Part shown: positions 7,746-15,082 of the stretch, piece after piece
Position numbering within the stretch: the first letter of the stretch is position 1
How the letters are laid out: the number at the start of each line of letters is the position of its first letter
Assembly: GCA_937876205.1 (NCBI GenBank)
Contig: CALEII010000059.1
Location: forward strand, 1-41,247
Reading direction: 5' to 3'
Length of the DNA stretch: 41,247 bases
Origin: an uncultured Clostridia bacterium
GTDB taxonomy: Bacteria; Bacillota; Clostridia; Oscillospirales; Acutalibacteraceae
Made by a program: the position numbers and the translations under genes
Notes under the pieces: generated by a model
Databases searched by the model: none
What the model was told of the DNA's origin: nothing
The model's input: only the letters and a program-made list of their open reading frames with translations

Positions 7746-8435
7746 ATGGATTTTTCTGTTATTTTTCAGTTTTTTGAAAACATAGTGCTGTTTGCACTGC
7801 ATCTCGGCTCCCCCAACCTGTTTCCTAAGCCTCTTTCAAAAAAAGAAGAAGACGAGGCACTGAAAAAAGCTGCAATGGGTGACAAAGCAGCCCGAGATAT
7901 GCTGATAGAACACAATCTGAGACTTGTGGTGCATATCATAAAGAAATATTACTCATCATCAGGTGAGCAGGAAGACCTGATTTCAATAGGCACAATCGGT
8001 CTCATAAAAGGTATCAACAGCTTCAACCCAACTAAAGGTACACGCCTCGCAACCTACGCTTCAAGGTGTATTGAAAATGAAATACTAATGTATTTCCGTA
8101 CACAGAAGAAATCAGCACAAGATATATCAATGAATGACCCGATAGAAACGGACAATGAGGGTAATCCTCTGACACTGACAGAGATTATTTGTATTGAGGA
8201 CACAATAGTGGATGATATTCAGGAAAAAGCTGACATTATCAGAGTGCGGCAGCTTGTAAAAAACATCAAAAATGACCGTGACAGAATAATAATCAAGCTC
8301 CGTTACGGACTTGACGGAAAAGAACCGCTGACACAACAGCAGGTAGCGGATTTGCTGAATATCTCAAGAAGCTATGTCTCAAGAATAGAAACAAGAGTTC
8401 TCAAAGAGATGAGAGATGATTTTGATAAGGGATAA
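7746..8435 (+). CDS. sigK: RNA polymerase sporulation sigma factor SigK
   Basis: 229 aa. Sigma-70 family with region 2 from about residue 55 (HNLRLVVHIIKKYY, then LISIGTIGLIKGINSF, then RLATYASRCIENEI) and a region 4 helix-turn-helix at the C-terminus (QQQVADLLNISRSYVSRIE). The hydrophobic N-terminus followed by the PKPLSKKEE stretch is like the pro-sequence of SigK/SigE. In Firmicutes SigK drives late mother-cell genes (coat, cortex, dipicolinate). The ATG at 7746 follows GGAGG at 8-base spacing; an upstream GTG (7737) overlaps that site. The gene is continuous, with no skin-type interruption. Upstream, CATATAAT at 7721-7728 resembles a sigma-E -10 box, but I see no matching -35. Confidence 0.92.
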   Translation: MDFSVIFQFFENIVLFALHLGSPNLFPKPLSKKEEDEALKKAAMGDKAARDMLIEHNLRLVVHIIKKYYSSSGEQEDLISIGTIGLIKGINSFNPTKGTRLATYASRCIENEILMYFRTQKKSAQDISMNDPIETDNEGNPLTLTEIICIEDTIVDDIQEKADIIRVRQLVKNIKNDRDRIIIKLRYGLDGKEPLTQQQVADLLNISRSYVSRIETRVLKEMRDDFDKG

Positions 8436-8444
8436 ATGAAAAAA

Positions 8445-8465
8445 AAGGAGCCTTCAAGGCTCCTT
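8445..8465. terminator. Bidirectional terminator between sigK and the LRR gene
   Basis: Stem AAGGAGCC/GGCTCCTT with a five-base loop. An A run on the left gives a strong U tract for the minus-strand gene; the plus-strand tail is weaker (TTAAATG). Confidence 0.8.
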
Positions 8466-8477
8466 AAATGTATTATT

Positions 8478-9953
8478 TCAATCAAGCTTTGCGGCTTTGC
8501 GGAGAATAAGTCTTGCATCTGATGCTGTAATTTTTCCGTCGCTGTTTATATCTGCTGCAATGAAATTCTCACCGACAATCTCAATTATTTTTGCCGAAGC
8601 TCTCAATGCAAGTCTTGCATCTGCGGCAGTAATATTACCGTCATTGTTTACATCATAATACAACGGAGTTCCGTCAGCAGAAGCAAAGCCCAATCTGTTT
8701 GAATATGCATAGCGGTGAGCTTCACTGCCGTATGCACCATAGATTTTGAACGGACTCAGCTGAAAAGAATTTTCGCCGTAACCGACTGCCATATAACCGA
8801 TTTCAGTCACAGAAGCAGGAATAGTGATGCTTGTCATTGACACACAACCGTAAAATGCTTCAGAATATATTGCAACAACTGAATCAGGTATTGTAACATC
8901 AACGAGTTCTTTACACTTGTTAAATGTATCGTTTGATATTAACGTAACACCGTCGGGAATAACTATGCTTTCAAGAGCAGATGCGGCAAAAGCACCGCCA
9001 CCTATTGATGTCACACTGTCAGGGATATCAATAGTTTTCATTCCGCACTTTGCAAATGCTGAACGGCCTATTGACCTGAGATTTTCAGAAAGTGTGATAT
9101 TTTTCAGATTACTGCACTCATAGAAGGTGTGTTCTTCAATTACAGTGACACCGTCAGGAATTATAACATTATCAAGACTGCCGCACATATAAAATGCAGA
9201 AGAGTCAATCGTTTCAAGAGTTTCAGGAAGCTGTACTTCACGCAATCTGCTGCACAGCATAAAAGCAGAATAACCTATTTTTGTAACGCCTTCAGGTATT
9301 ACAACACTTCTTATCTGCCCGCAATGAGCAAATGCATTATCTGCAATTTCAGTAACGGGATAACCTTCATATTCAGCCGGAATTTCAACCTTATCAGTTA
9401 CATTTCTATCACAATCGCTGACGACTGCGTGGTCATCAACAATTTTATATTCAATAAGCGTTTCAGGTTTAACCGGCTCAACAGTTCTGATTTCTGCTTC
9501 TGACAATAAAAAGTCGGCATCATCCACTGTATTATCGGCAGTAAAGGATATTGCGTGAAGAGAAATTTCTGTATCTTCAGCCAACGGTATAAGGCTCAGA
9601 ACTGCAATATCATAATTTCCCGATACTGACTCATATCTGATAAATGAAAAAGCTACGTTTCCGTTCTGCAATTTATTACCTACAAACATAGCATTGTTTT
9701 TGTCAGCAGAAACAATATTTACATATTCAAATGCACTCGGATCATATGTAAGTTCAATATCACCCATACTGAGATTAACTGCATTTTCCACGGAAATATA
9801 AATATCTATCTGTTCACCGACAACAACTTCACCTGATCTGTGCAGCTTAAATTTTGTTTTTTCACCTTCCGCTGAAACCGAAACAGCAAAGACTGAAAGA
9901 ATCATTACCGCACAAATAATAACCGAAAAGAAATTTTTTACATTTTTATTCAT
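8478..9953 (-). CDS. Secreted cohesin-LRR(BspA-type)-dockerin protein
   Basis: 491 aa. A signal peptide (about residues 1-28, ending VSVSA) is followed by a cohesin-like beta-sandwich (about 33-145; note GDIELTYDPSAFEYV). Next come about eight BspA/LRR_5 leucine-rich repeats (about 185-400; repeating I-P-x-x-V-x-x-I-x-x-x-A-F-x-x-C). A type I dockerin follows at 432-491, with two Ca-binding repeats DVNNDGNITAADARLAL and DINSDGKITASDARLIL. It should be exported and could bind a cohesin through its dockerin while offering its own cohesin, so it may act as an adaptor or a carbohydrate/host-binding member of a cellulosome-like complex. It is monocistronic; AAGGAGG precedes the ATG. The cohesin call is from the pattern of strands only and is less certain than LRR and dockerin. 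Confidence 0.85.
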   Translation of the reverse strand: MNKNVKNFFSVIICAVMILSVFAVSVSAEGEKTKFKLHRSGEVVVGEQIDIYISVENAVNLSMGDIELTYDPSAFEYVNIVSADKNNAMFVGNKLQNGNVAFSFIRYESVSGNYDIAVLSLIPLAEDTEISLHAISFTADNTVDDADFLLSEAEIRTVEPVKPETLIEYKIVDDHAVVSDCDRNVTDKVEIPAEYEGYPVTEIADNAFAHCGQIRSVVIPEGVTKIGYSAFMLCSRLREVQLPETLETIDSSAFYMCGSLDNVIIPDGVTVIEEHTFYECSNLKNITLSENLRSIGRSAFAKCGMKTIDIPDSVTSIGGGAFAASALESIVIPDGVTLISNDTFNKCKELVDVTIPDSVVAIYSEAFYGCVSMTSITIPASVTEIGYMAVGYGENSFQLSPFKIYGAYGSEAHRYAYSNRLGFASADGTPLYYDVNNDGNITAADARLALRASAKIIEIVGENFIAADINSDGKITASDARLILRKAAKLD

Positions 9954-10010
9954 AATATAACCTCCTTAGTTTTATTTTAACACAGAAATATTAACAATTC
10001 AACAATAAAG

Positions 10011-10054
10011 GCAGAAAAGCAGTGCCTTATTTCTTTTTAAGCACTGCTCTCTGC
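10011..10054. other. Stable hairpin in the intergenic region 9954-10207
   Basis: AGCAGTGC (10018-10025) pairs with GCACTGCT (10041-10048), with an outer GCAG/CTGC pair. It lies upstream of the LRR gene on the minus strand and upstream of the XRE gene on the plus strand. Lacking a clear T run it is not an obvious terminator. The remainder of this 254-base gap is A/T-rich with no gene seen. Confidence 0.5.
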
Positions 10055-10207
10055 GTTTATATCAATACTCCTTCTGAGGCGTTCTTGCATTATCCCTGTC
10101 TGATTATGATATTAACACATCATTTGTAGAATGTCAAGCATAATTTTATATGTTTTATTCTCTGTCAAGATTGCCGATAATCATATATGATTGGTATGGT
10201 GATTAAA

Positions 10208-10435
10208 ATGAAAAATGAACAGAAAGAAAAATACAGACTTTTAGGGCTTAACATTGCCTATTACAGAAAGCTTCACGGCTACACTCAGGAGCAATTTGCA
10301 GAAGCCCTTGACATTGACAGAACAACTGTCAGCAAGGTCGAACTTGCAACTTCGGGAATTTCTCTTGATCTGCTGTTTGATATGTCAGACCTGCTTGAAG
10401 TTCCTGTCAACAAATTTTTTGAATTCAGAATGTAA
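10208..10435 (+). CDS. Small XRE-family transcriptional regulator
   Basis: 75 aa and almost only a Cro/C1-type helix-turn-helix: LGLNIAYYRKLHGYTQEQFAEALDIDRTTVSKVE is the classic HTH_3 pattern (recognition helix at DIDRTTVSKVE). It ends with a short SLDLLFDMSDLLEVPVNKFFEF segment, usual for stand-alone XRE proteins. I prefer the ATG at 10208 (GGTGAT just upstream) to the in-frame ATG at 10187. It is monocistronic with a strong terminator at 10444-10469. Its target is unknown; the adjacent divergent gene (the cohesin-LRR-dockerin gene at 8478-9953) is a candidate by position only. Confidence 0.85.
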   Translation: MKNEQKEKYRLLGLNIAYYRKLHGYTQEQFAEALDIDRTTVSKVELATSGISLDLLFDMSDLLEVPVNKFFEFRM

Positions 10436-10443
10436 AAAAAGAA

Positions 10444-10469
10444 ACTGCACCAACCGAAATTGGTGCAGT
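10444..10469. terminator. Bidirectional terminator between XRE and pnp
   Basis: Perfect 10-bp stem ACTGCACCAA/TTGGTGCAGT around CCGAAA, followed by AATTTTTTT on the plus strand and preceded by an A run that serves the minus-strand pnp. Confidence 0.9.
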
Positions 10470-10479
10470 AATTTTTTTA

Positions 10480-12666
10480 TCAGTCGTGGTGTCTGTTGCC
10501 GTTTCTTCTGCCGCCCTTGAAGTCCTTGCGGGGCTTTCTTTCCTGAGCGGGTTCGTTTTCGGGAACAAGACCTTCAACCTCGATAAGAGCATCTCTTCTT
10601 GAGAGATTAAGTCTGCCCTGATCGTCAACGGGAAGAACCTTAACAATGATTTCGTCACCAACATTGACAACATCTTCAACCTTTTCAGTTCTCTTAACGT
10701 CGAGCTGGCTGATGTGAACCATACCCTCCTTACCGGGAGCGATTTCTACGAATGCGCCGAAAGACATAAGTCTTGTAACAACACCCTTGTAGATTGCGCC
10801 GACTTCGGGATCCTTAGCGATTGTTTCGATGATATCAAGAGCACGTCTTGCATCTTCGATATCCTGAGCTGTAACAAAGATTGAACCGTCTTCCTCAACG
10901 TCAACCTTACAGTTGCATTCTGCACAGATCTTCTGAATAACCTTACCCTGCTTACCGATAACATCACCGATCTTGTCAACGTCAATCTTAGTTGAAAGAA
11001 GCTTGGGAGCATACTTTGAAAGCTCTGCTCTGGGTTCTGAAATACAGGGAAGCATTACGTTGTCAATGATGTGATTTCTTGCATCGTGTGTCTTCTGAAG
11101 AGCTTCCTTGATAATTTCGGGAGTAAGACCGTGAACCTTGAGGTCCATCTGGATTGCTGTGATACCGTTCTTTGTACCTGCAACCTTGAAGTCCATATCG
11201 CCGAAGAAATCTTCAAGTCCCTGAATATCAACCATTGTCATAAAACGGTCGCCTTCTGTGATAAGACCGCAGGAAATACCTGCAACAGGAGCCTTGATGG
11301 GTACACCGGCTGCCATAAGAGCAAGAGTTGAACCGCAGACTGAAGCCTGAGAAGTTGAACCATTTGAAGAAAGAACTTCAGAAACAAGTCTGATTGTGTA
11401 GGGGAATTCTTCCATTGAAGGAATAACGGGAACAAGAGCTCTCTCTGCAAGAGCACCGTGGCCGATTTCTCTTCTGCCGGGGCCTCTTGAGGGCTTTGTT
11501 TCACCTACTGAATATGAGGGGAAATTGTAGTGATGGATATATCTCTTTGACTCTTCTTCGTCGATACCGTCGAGAAGCTGAGCATCTCTTGCTGAGCCGA
11601 GAGTAGCAACAGTGAGAACCTGAGTCTGACCTCTTGTGAACATACCTGAGCCGTGAACTCTTGAAAGAAGGTCAACCTGAGCGTTAAGAGGACGCATATC
11701 GTTGATGCCTCTGCCGTCTACACGCTTGTTCTCGTCAAGGAGCCAACGACGAACGATAAACTTCTGAAGCTTATACATACAATCGTCAATTTTTTCTGCT
11801 TCTTCGGGGAACTTTTCATCGAATTCTGCGTGAACCTTCTCATAAATGGGAAGAAGTCTTTCGTCACGGATTCTCTTATCGTCTGTATCAAGAGCAACCT
11901 TGACATCGTCAATTGCAAATGCCTTGATTGCTTCAAAGAGCTCTTCAGAGGGGTCGTTTGAGGGGAAGTCAACCTTGGGCTTACCTACTTCAGCCTGAAT
12001 ACCCTTGATGAACTCAACAACCTGCTGGTTAACTGAGTGAGCATACATAATACCGTCAAACATAACTTCGTCAGAAATCTCGTTTGCACCTGCTTCGATC
12101 ATAGCAACAAGGTCAGCTGTTGAAGCAACTGTAACTGACATCTGTGTCTTTTCTCTCTGCTCAACTGTGGGGTTGATAACGAATTCACCGTCAACAAGAC
12201 CGAGTGAAACGCCTGAAATAGGACCGTCCCAGGGAATCTGTGAAATTGAAAGAGCGATTGAAACACCTATCATAGCTGTGATTTCTGGTGAGCAATCGGG
12301 GTCAACTGACATAACTGTTGCAACGATACCTACATCATTTCTCATATCCTTGGGGAAAAGAGGACGGATAGGTCTGTCGATAACACGTGATGCAAGAGTT
12401 GCCTTTTCACTTGCCTTGCCTTCTCTTCTCTGGAAAGAGCCGGGAATCTTACCTACTGAATAGAGCTTCTCCTCAAAGTCAACTGACATGGGGAAGAAGT
12501 CAACGCCCTCACGGGGCTTGTCTGCCATTGTAACTGAGCAGAGAACTTCTGTTTCGCCGTAACGGACAAGACAGGAACCTGCTGCGAGCTGAGCCATCTT
12601 GCCGACTTCAACCTTGAGAGGTCTGCCTGCAAGTTCAGTTTCAAATACTCTGAAATCTGTAAACAT
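10480..12666 (-). CDS. pnp: Polynucleotide phosphorylase (PNPase)
   Basis: 728 aa, the usual family length. It degrades RNA phosphorolytically from the 3' end and is a core RNA-turnover enzyme. Domains: first RNase PH (about 5-230), an all-helical linker, second RNase PH (about 320-535, with FTRGQTQVL and the SSNGSTSQASVCG catalytic loop), KH (about 555-615, GDVIGKQGKVIQ) and S1 (about 620-690, GVVTRLMSFGAFVEI). A basic Arg/Gly/Lys-rich tail ends it. AAAGGAG lies upstream of the ATG. It follows rpsO, the common rpsO-pnp order, but a terminator lies between them, so pnp may depend on read-through or on a TATAAT seen in the gap. Confidence 0.98.
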   Translation of the reverse strand: MFTDFRVFETELAGRPLKVEVGKMAQLAAGSCLVRYGETEVLCSVTMADKPREGVDFFPMSVDFEEKLYSVGKIPGSFQRREGKASEKATLASRVIDRPIRPLFPKDMRNDVGIVATVMSVDPDCSPEITAMIGVSIALSISQIPWDGPISGVSLGLVDGEFVINPTVEQREKTQMSVTVASTADLVAMIEAGANEISDEVMFDGIMYAHSVNQQVVEFIKGIQAEVGKPKVDFPSNDPSEELFEAIKAFAIDDVKVALDTDDKRIRDERLLPIYEKVHAEFDEKFPEEAEKIDDCMYKLQKFIVRRWLLDENKRVDGRGINDMRPLNAQVDLLSRVHGSGMFTRGQTQVLTVATLGSARDAQLLDGIDEEESKRYIHHYNFPSYSVGETKPSRGPGRREIGHGALAERALVPVIPSMEEFPYTIRLVSEVLSSNGSTSQASVCGSTLALMAAGVPIKAPVAGISCGLITEGDRFMTMVDIQGLEDFFGDMDFKVAGTKNGITAIQMDLKVHGLTPEIIKEALQKTHDARNHIIDNVMLPCISEPRAELSKYAPKLLSTKIDVDKIGDVIGKQGKVIQKICAECNCKVDVEEDGSIFVTAQDIEDARRALDIIETIAKDPEVGAIYKGVVTRLMSFGAFVEIAPGKEGMVHISQLDVKRTEKVEDVVNVGDEIIVKVLPVDDQGRLNLSRRDALIEVEGLVPENEPAQERKPRKDFKGGRRNGNRHHD

Positions 12667-12716
12667 TTTTAAATCTCCTTTTTGATCTTTTATGTCCGGT
12701 CAGCTCTCTCGCCGTT

Positions 12717-12765
12717 AATGTACAATTCAACACATACGAATTTCATACACATTGAATTGTACATT
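12717..12765. repeat. 14-bp inverted repeat in the pnp leader
   Basis: AATGTACAATTCAA (12717-12730) and its exact complement TTGAATTGTACATT (12752-12765) are separated by 21 bases. They lie within the likely 5' leader of pnp. Another half-site, TAATTGTACATT, is at 12801-12812. The core AATGTACAATT also occurs twice at 4439-4463, so this is a dispersed motif. It could form a leader hairpin. In Escherichia coli, PNPase autoregulation acts through a leader stem; that parallel is inference. Confidence 0.7.
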
Positions 12766-12823
12766 ATACATTAAAATACTCAAAAGCTGTGCCTGACATT
12801 TAATTGTACATTATTTGAAAAAT

Positions 12824-12854
12824 GGGCAGCAAACAATAATATTGCTTGCCGCCC
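12824..12854 (-). terminator. Terminator of rpsO
   Basis: On the minus strand, GGGCGGCAAGCAATA pairs with TATTGTTTGCTGCCC with few mismatches, then ATTTTTC. It lies 14 bases after the rpsO stop. Confidence 0.85.
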
Positions 12855-12867
12855 TGTTTTCCGGAAA

Positions 12868-13131
12868 TTACTTACGAAGACCGAGTCTTGCAACGATTGA
12901 ACGATATCTTTCGATATCTACCTTCTGAAGGTATGCAAGAAGGTTTCTTCTGTGACCAACCATCTTGAGAAGACCACGTCTTGAGTGATGGTCTTTCTTG
13001 TGCTCTTTAAGATGCTCTGTAAGGTCGTTAATTCTCTTTGTGAGAACTGCGATCTGTACTTCGGGAGAACCTGTGTCGCCCTCGTGTGTAGCGTACTCAG
13101 CGATGATTGCTGTCTTTTCTGCCTGTGTCAT
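12868..13131 (-). CDS. rpsO: 30S ribosomal protein S15
   Basis: 87 aa, full length for S15. The conserved GDTGSPEVQIAVLTKRI stretch, LTEHLKEHKKDHHSRRGLL and the C-terminal RYRSIVARLGLRK are unmistakable. It binds 16S rRNA at the three-way junction of the central domain. I use the ATG at 13131; the in-frame GTG at 13140 overlaps the GAGGTG ribosome binding site. A consensus promoter lies at 13229-13257, leaving a leader of roughly 90 bases that could carry S15 autoregulation. Confidence 0.97.
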   Translation of the reverse strand: MTQAEKTAIIAEYATHEGDTGSPEVQIAVLTKRINDLTEHLKEHKKDHHSRRGLLKMVGHRRNLLAYLQKVDIERYRSIVARLGLRK

Positions 13132-13166
13132 TGTTTTCACCTCATTTATTATTTACCGATATCTCA

Positions 13167-13200
13167 GAGTAAGGCAGGTGAACACTCTTTGAGTTTACTC
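13167..13200 (-). promoter_or_regulatory. Candidate structured rpsO leader
   Basis: Between promoter and start codon, GAGTAA pairs with TTACTC (13200-13195 with 13172-13167) and encloses a small hairpin ACTC-AAA-GAGT. S15 represses its own translation through leader structures in several bacteria; whether this is such a site is inferred from position and shape only. Confidence 0.35.
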
Positions 13201-13228
13201 CATACTCCGTGAATTCGGCAGCTTCACA

Positions 13229-13257
13229 ATTATAGCATATGTATTTGAGTTTGTCAA
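13229..13257 (-). promoter_or_regulatory. Consensus promoter of rpsO
   Basis: Minus strand TTGACA (13257-13252), 17-base spacer, TATAAT (13234-13229): a perfect sigma-A promoter, as expected for a ribosomal protein gene. Confidence 0.9.
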
Positions 13258-13350
13258 ATACTTTTTTTAATTTAAGTCATCAATATTTACAAATAATCCG
13301 AATTATTTTTGTAAGTTTCAACAAATCAGAATTTGTCGAGCAGAGCTCGA

Positions 13351-13477
13351 ATGGAAAATTGAAAATGGAAAATGGAAAGTGTCGGAAGTGCTTCGCACTT
13401 TTCCGCTACGCTCTATATAATGTTTTCCGAAGGAAAACCACCTTCATTTTCAACTTTCAATTTTAAATTTTCAATTA
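13351..13477. mobile_element. MITE-like repeat element, copy 1
   Basis: About 127 bp with A/T-rich terminal inverted repeats built from GAAAATTGAAAAT-like words. Inside are hairpins GGAAGTGC-TTC-GCACTT and GTTTTCC-GAA-GGAAAAC. The same element lies in reverse at 25811-25930, matching over nearly its whole length. It encodes no protein. It is bounded on the left by TCGAGC-AGA-GCTCGA (13336-13350) and on the right by palindromic repeat copy C. With these repeats it fills the 375-base gap between rpsO and the YgjV gene; I see no gene there. Confidence 0.75.
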
Positions 13478-13480
13478 CAA

Positions 13481-13515
13481 TAATTTGTCGAGGGCACCTT
13501 GACAAATTACTGTTT
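13481..13515. repeat. Palindromic intergenic repeat, copy C
   Basis: TAATTTGTCGAGG and CCTTGACAAATTA flank GCA. The unit differs from copy A at one base over about 35 bases, including the trailing CTGTTT. Read on the minus strand it supplies the last codons AAA CAG and the stop TAA of the YgjV gene. Confidence 0.85.
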
Positions 13516-14046
13516 CGCTTTATTTTTAAAATACGGTACAATATCAAATCTGCCCATTGCGATAAGCACTGAAACAAGGCTTATTGTGTCTGCTGCAAGA
13601 GCTTCCCACGCACTGCAGGTAATATTATAGACAATCCACATTGTAAGTGTGGGGATGTTGATAATTCTGATGGCTCTTGTGTTTTTAAGACTGTATGCAA
13701 CGGTTGAACACAGCTTGCCTATGAGCGGCAGAAGAGACTCAGGCCCCTCCCAGGTTATAATTGCAGAAAGAACATAAATTCCGCAGAATATCCACATTGC
13801 AAGCTTTGTTGACTTCCCTTTTTCAACAAGCTTATAAAAAAGAAAGTTTCTGACCACACCGATAAGATTCATTATTGAGCCTGTCGGGGCATCAAGCAGA
13901 TAGTACTGCACGGTAAAAGCCACCTCAGAGCCGAGCTTTGCCATAACAATACCTTTGTGCTTATTGCTCTGAAATGCAAGAACCCCGAGCACAAGCCCGA
14001 TAATACCCATTATTCTTATAAAAATCTCTGAATGTAAAAATTCCAT
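13507..14046 (-). CDS. YgjV family inner-membrane protein
   Basis: 179 aa with about five or six membrane segments. The N-terminal pattern GLVLGVLAFQSNKHKGI, then a conserved Y-L-L-L-x-A-P-T-G-S-x-M-N-x-I-G-type stretch, fits the Imp-YgjV family (function unknown). I place the start at the ATG at 14046 behind AGGAG; the longer frame begins with a TTG (14076) inside a palindromic repeat and adds a non-hydrophobic stretch unlike the family. The protein ends KAKQ-stop, and the final AAA CAG TAA belongs to palindromic repeat copy C, so the repeat probably replaced the original gene end. It lies downstream of the yabR-type gene. Confidence 0.75.
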   Translation of the reverse strand: MEFLHSEIFIRIMGIIGLVLGVLAFQSNKHKGIVMAKLGSEVAFTVQYYLLDAPTGSIMNLIGVVRNFLFYKLVEKGKSTKLAMWIFCGIYVLSAIITWEGPESLLPLIGKLCSTVAYSLKNTRAIRIINIPTLTMWIVYNITCSAWEALAADTISLVSVLIAMGRFDIVPYFKNKAKQ

Positions 14047-14066
14047 TTCTTTCTCCTGCAAATCAG

Positions 14067-14100
14067 AATCTGTCAAAGTCCCTTCGACAAATTATTGTTT
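14067..14100. repeat. Palindromic intergenic repeat, copy D
   Basis: AATCTGTCAAAG / CTTCGACAAATT imperfect palindrome followed by ATTGTTT, sharing the outer arm of the other copies. Its left flank CAAATCAGAATC also occurs, as CAAATCAGAATT, at about 13322 beside copy B. Confidence 0.7.
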
Positions 14101-14112
14101 ATTAAACTCAAA

Positions 14113-14138
14113 AAAGGGACTGATTGCTCAATCCCTTT
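14113..14138 (-). terminator. Terminator of the S1-domain gene
   Basis: Minus-strand stem AAAGGGA/TCCCTTT with an inner TGA/TCA pair, followed by TTTTTTGAG, 5 bases beyond the stop codon. Confidence 0.8.
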
Positions 14139-14143
14139 AAGTA

Positions 14144-14644
14144 TTACCACTTATTATTGTTTCCGCCGCGTCTTGCTCCGCCGCCGCTTCTGCGTGACTC
14201 TGCAGGCTTTTTCATACCTGCCTGTCTTTCGTCACTTGTCTGCTTGAACTTAGCCATCATATCTTCAAATGACTGAGGCTTTTCTTCCTGACGGCTACCC
14301 TGCCAAACGGGAGGATTATTGCTTCTTCTGGGCTTGCCTGCACCCGGCTTTTTGTCAAACCCTTTATCACCGCCACGGAAATCTCTCTTTTCTCTCGGCT
14401 CTGTTGATCTGGGTAATGCCTGCTTTATTGACAGACTGATTTTACCGGATTCATTGATTGCAAGAACTTTGACCTTAACCTCCTGTCCTTCAGAAAGATG
14501 CTCCTTGATATCCTTGACAAAGGATGCAGCAACCTCCGAAATATGTACCATACCGACTTCACCGCTTGTTACCTTGACAAATGCACCGAAATCTGTAAGG
14601 CCAGTTACCTTGCCTTCTACAATGTCACCAACATTTAACTGCAT
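14144..14644 (-). CDS. yabR: S1-domain RNA-binding protein (YabR-like)
   Basis: 166 aa. An N-terminal S1 domain (about 1-75: VGDIVEGKVTGLTDFGAFVKV, then GMVHISEVA, then KVKVLAIN) is followed by a long basic, Gly/Arg-rich low-complexity tail. Bacillus YabR and related CvfD-type proteins bind RNA and ribosomes; here it sits in its classical place after divIC. The ATG overlaps a GGAGGAAAT ribosome binding site at good distance, 25 bases after divIC. It is cytoplasmic. Confidence 0.88.
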   Translation of the reverse strand: MQLNVGDIVEGKVTGLTDFGAFVKVTSGEVGMVHISEVAASFVKDIKEHLSEGQEVKVKVLAINESGKISLSIKQALPRSTEPREKRDFRGGDKGFDKKPGAGKPRRSNNPPVWQGSRQEEKPQSFEDMMAKFKQTSDERQAGMKKPAESRRSGGGARRGGNNNKW

Positions 14645-14669
14645 TGAAAAAATTTCCTCCGACCTGCTT

Positions 14670-14960
14670 TTAGTTTCCGTTTATATATACATACTCATCC
14701 GGATAAACATATCCGTTTGCATGTGCATACTGTTCCATCAGAACTGATTCATTTTCGCCGTTAAGCAATGCTTCAAGAGCTGCGTTTTTCTCATCCATCT
14801 CTATTGACTCTGCCTCTTTGACAGCAAGCTCTTCTTCAAGCTTGGTTTTCTGCCTGTCAAGCACTGCGATTCTTGCAAGCATACAAACAACAAAAACAGT
14901 GAGACAGATTATGAGTATGAGAAGAATCTTTTTTTGTTTTTCAGTAAACTTCTTTTCCAT
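14670..14960 (-). CDS. divIC: Septum formation initiator DivIC/FtsB family
   Basis: 96 aa: a short cytoplasmic basic N-terminus, one membrane segment (about 11-32), a coiled coil (about 33-68) and a small C-terminal domain ending in an aromatic-rich NGYVYPDEYVYI segment. DivIC/FtsB joins FtsL and DivIB/FtsQ in the divisome. I choose the ATG at 14960 (GGAAGG upstream) over the in-frame TTG at 14984. It sits between yabQ and yabR as in Bacillus. The gap to yabQ (14961-15082) holds no gene. Confidence 0.88.
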   Translation of the reverse strand: MEKKFTEKQKKILLILIICLTVFVVCMLARIAVLDRQKTKLEEELAVKEAESIEMDEKNAALEALLNGENESVLMEQYAHANGYVYPDEYVYINGN

Positions 14961-15082
14961 TAAGGATACCCTTCCGCAAGTCAAAGCCTATAAATACAAA
15001 TCTCTCTTTTGCGGGCGCTGAAAAATCTAATCAGTTCAAAAAATCATTCAGCACCACTTTAATCATAAACATTATACAACAA

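Noticed and set aside
13372..13572. Plus-strand frame through the MITE-like element
   Set aside because: It reads through the repeat and hairpins and recurs only because the element is repeated.
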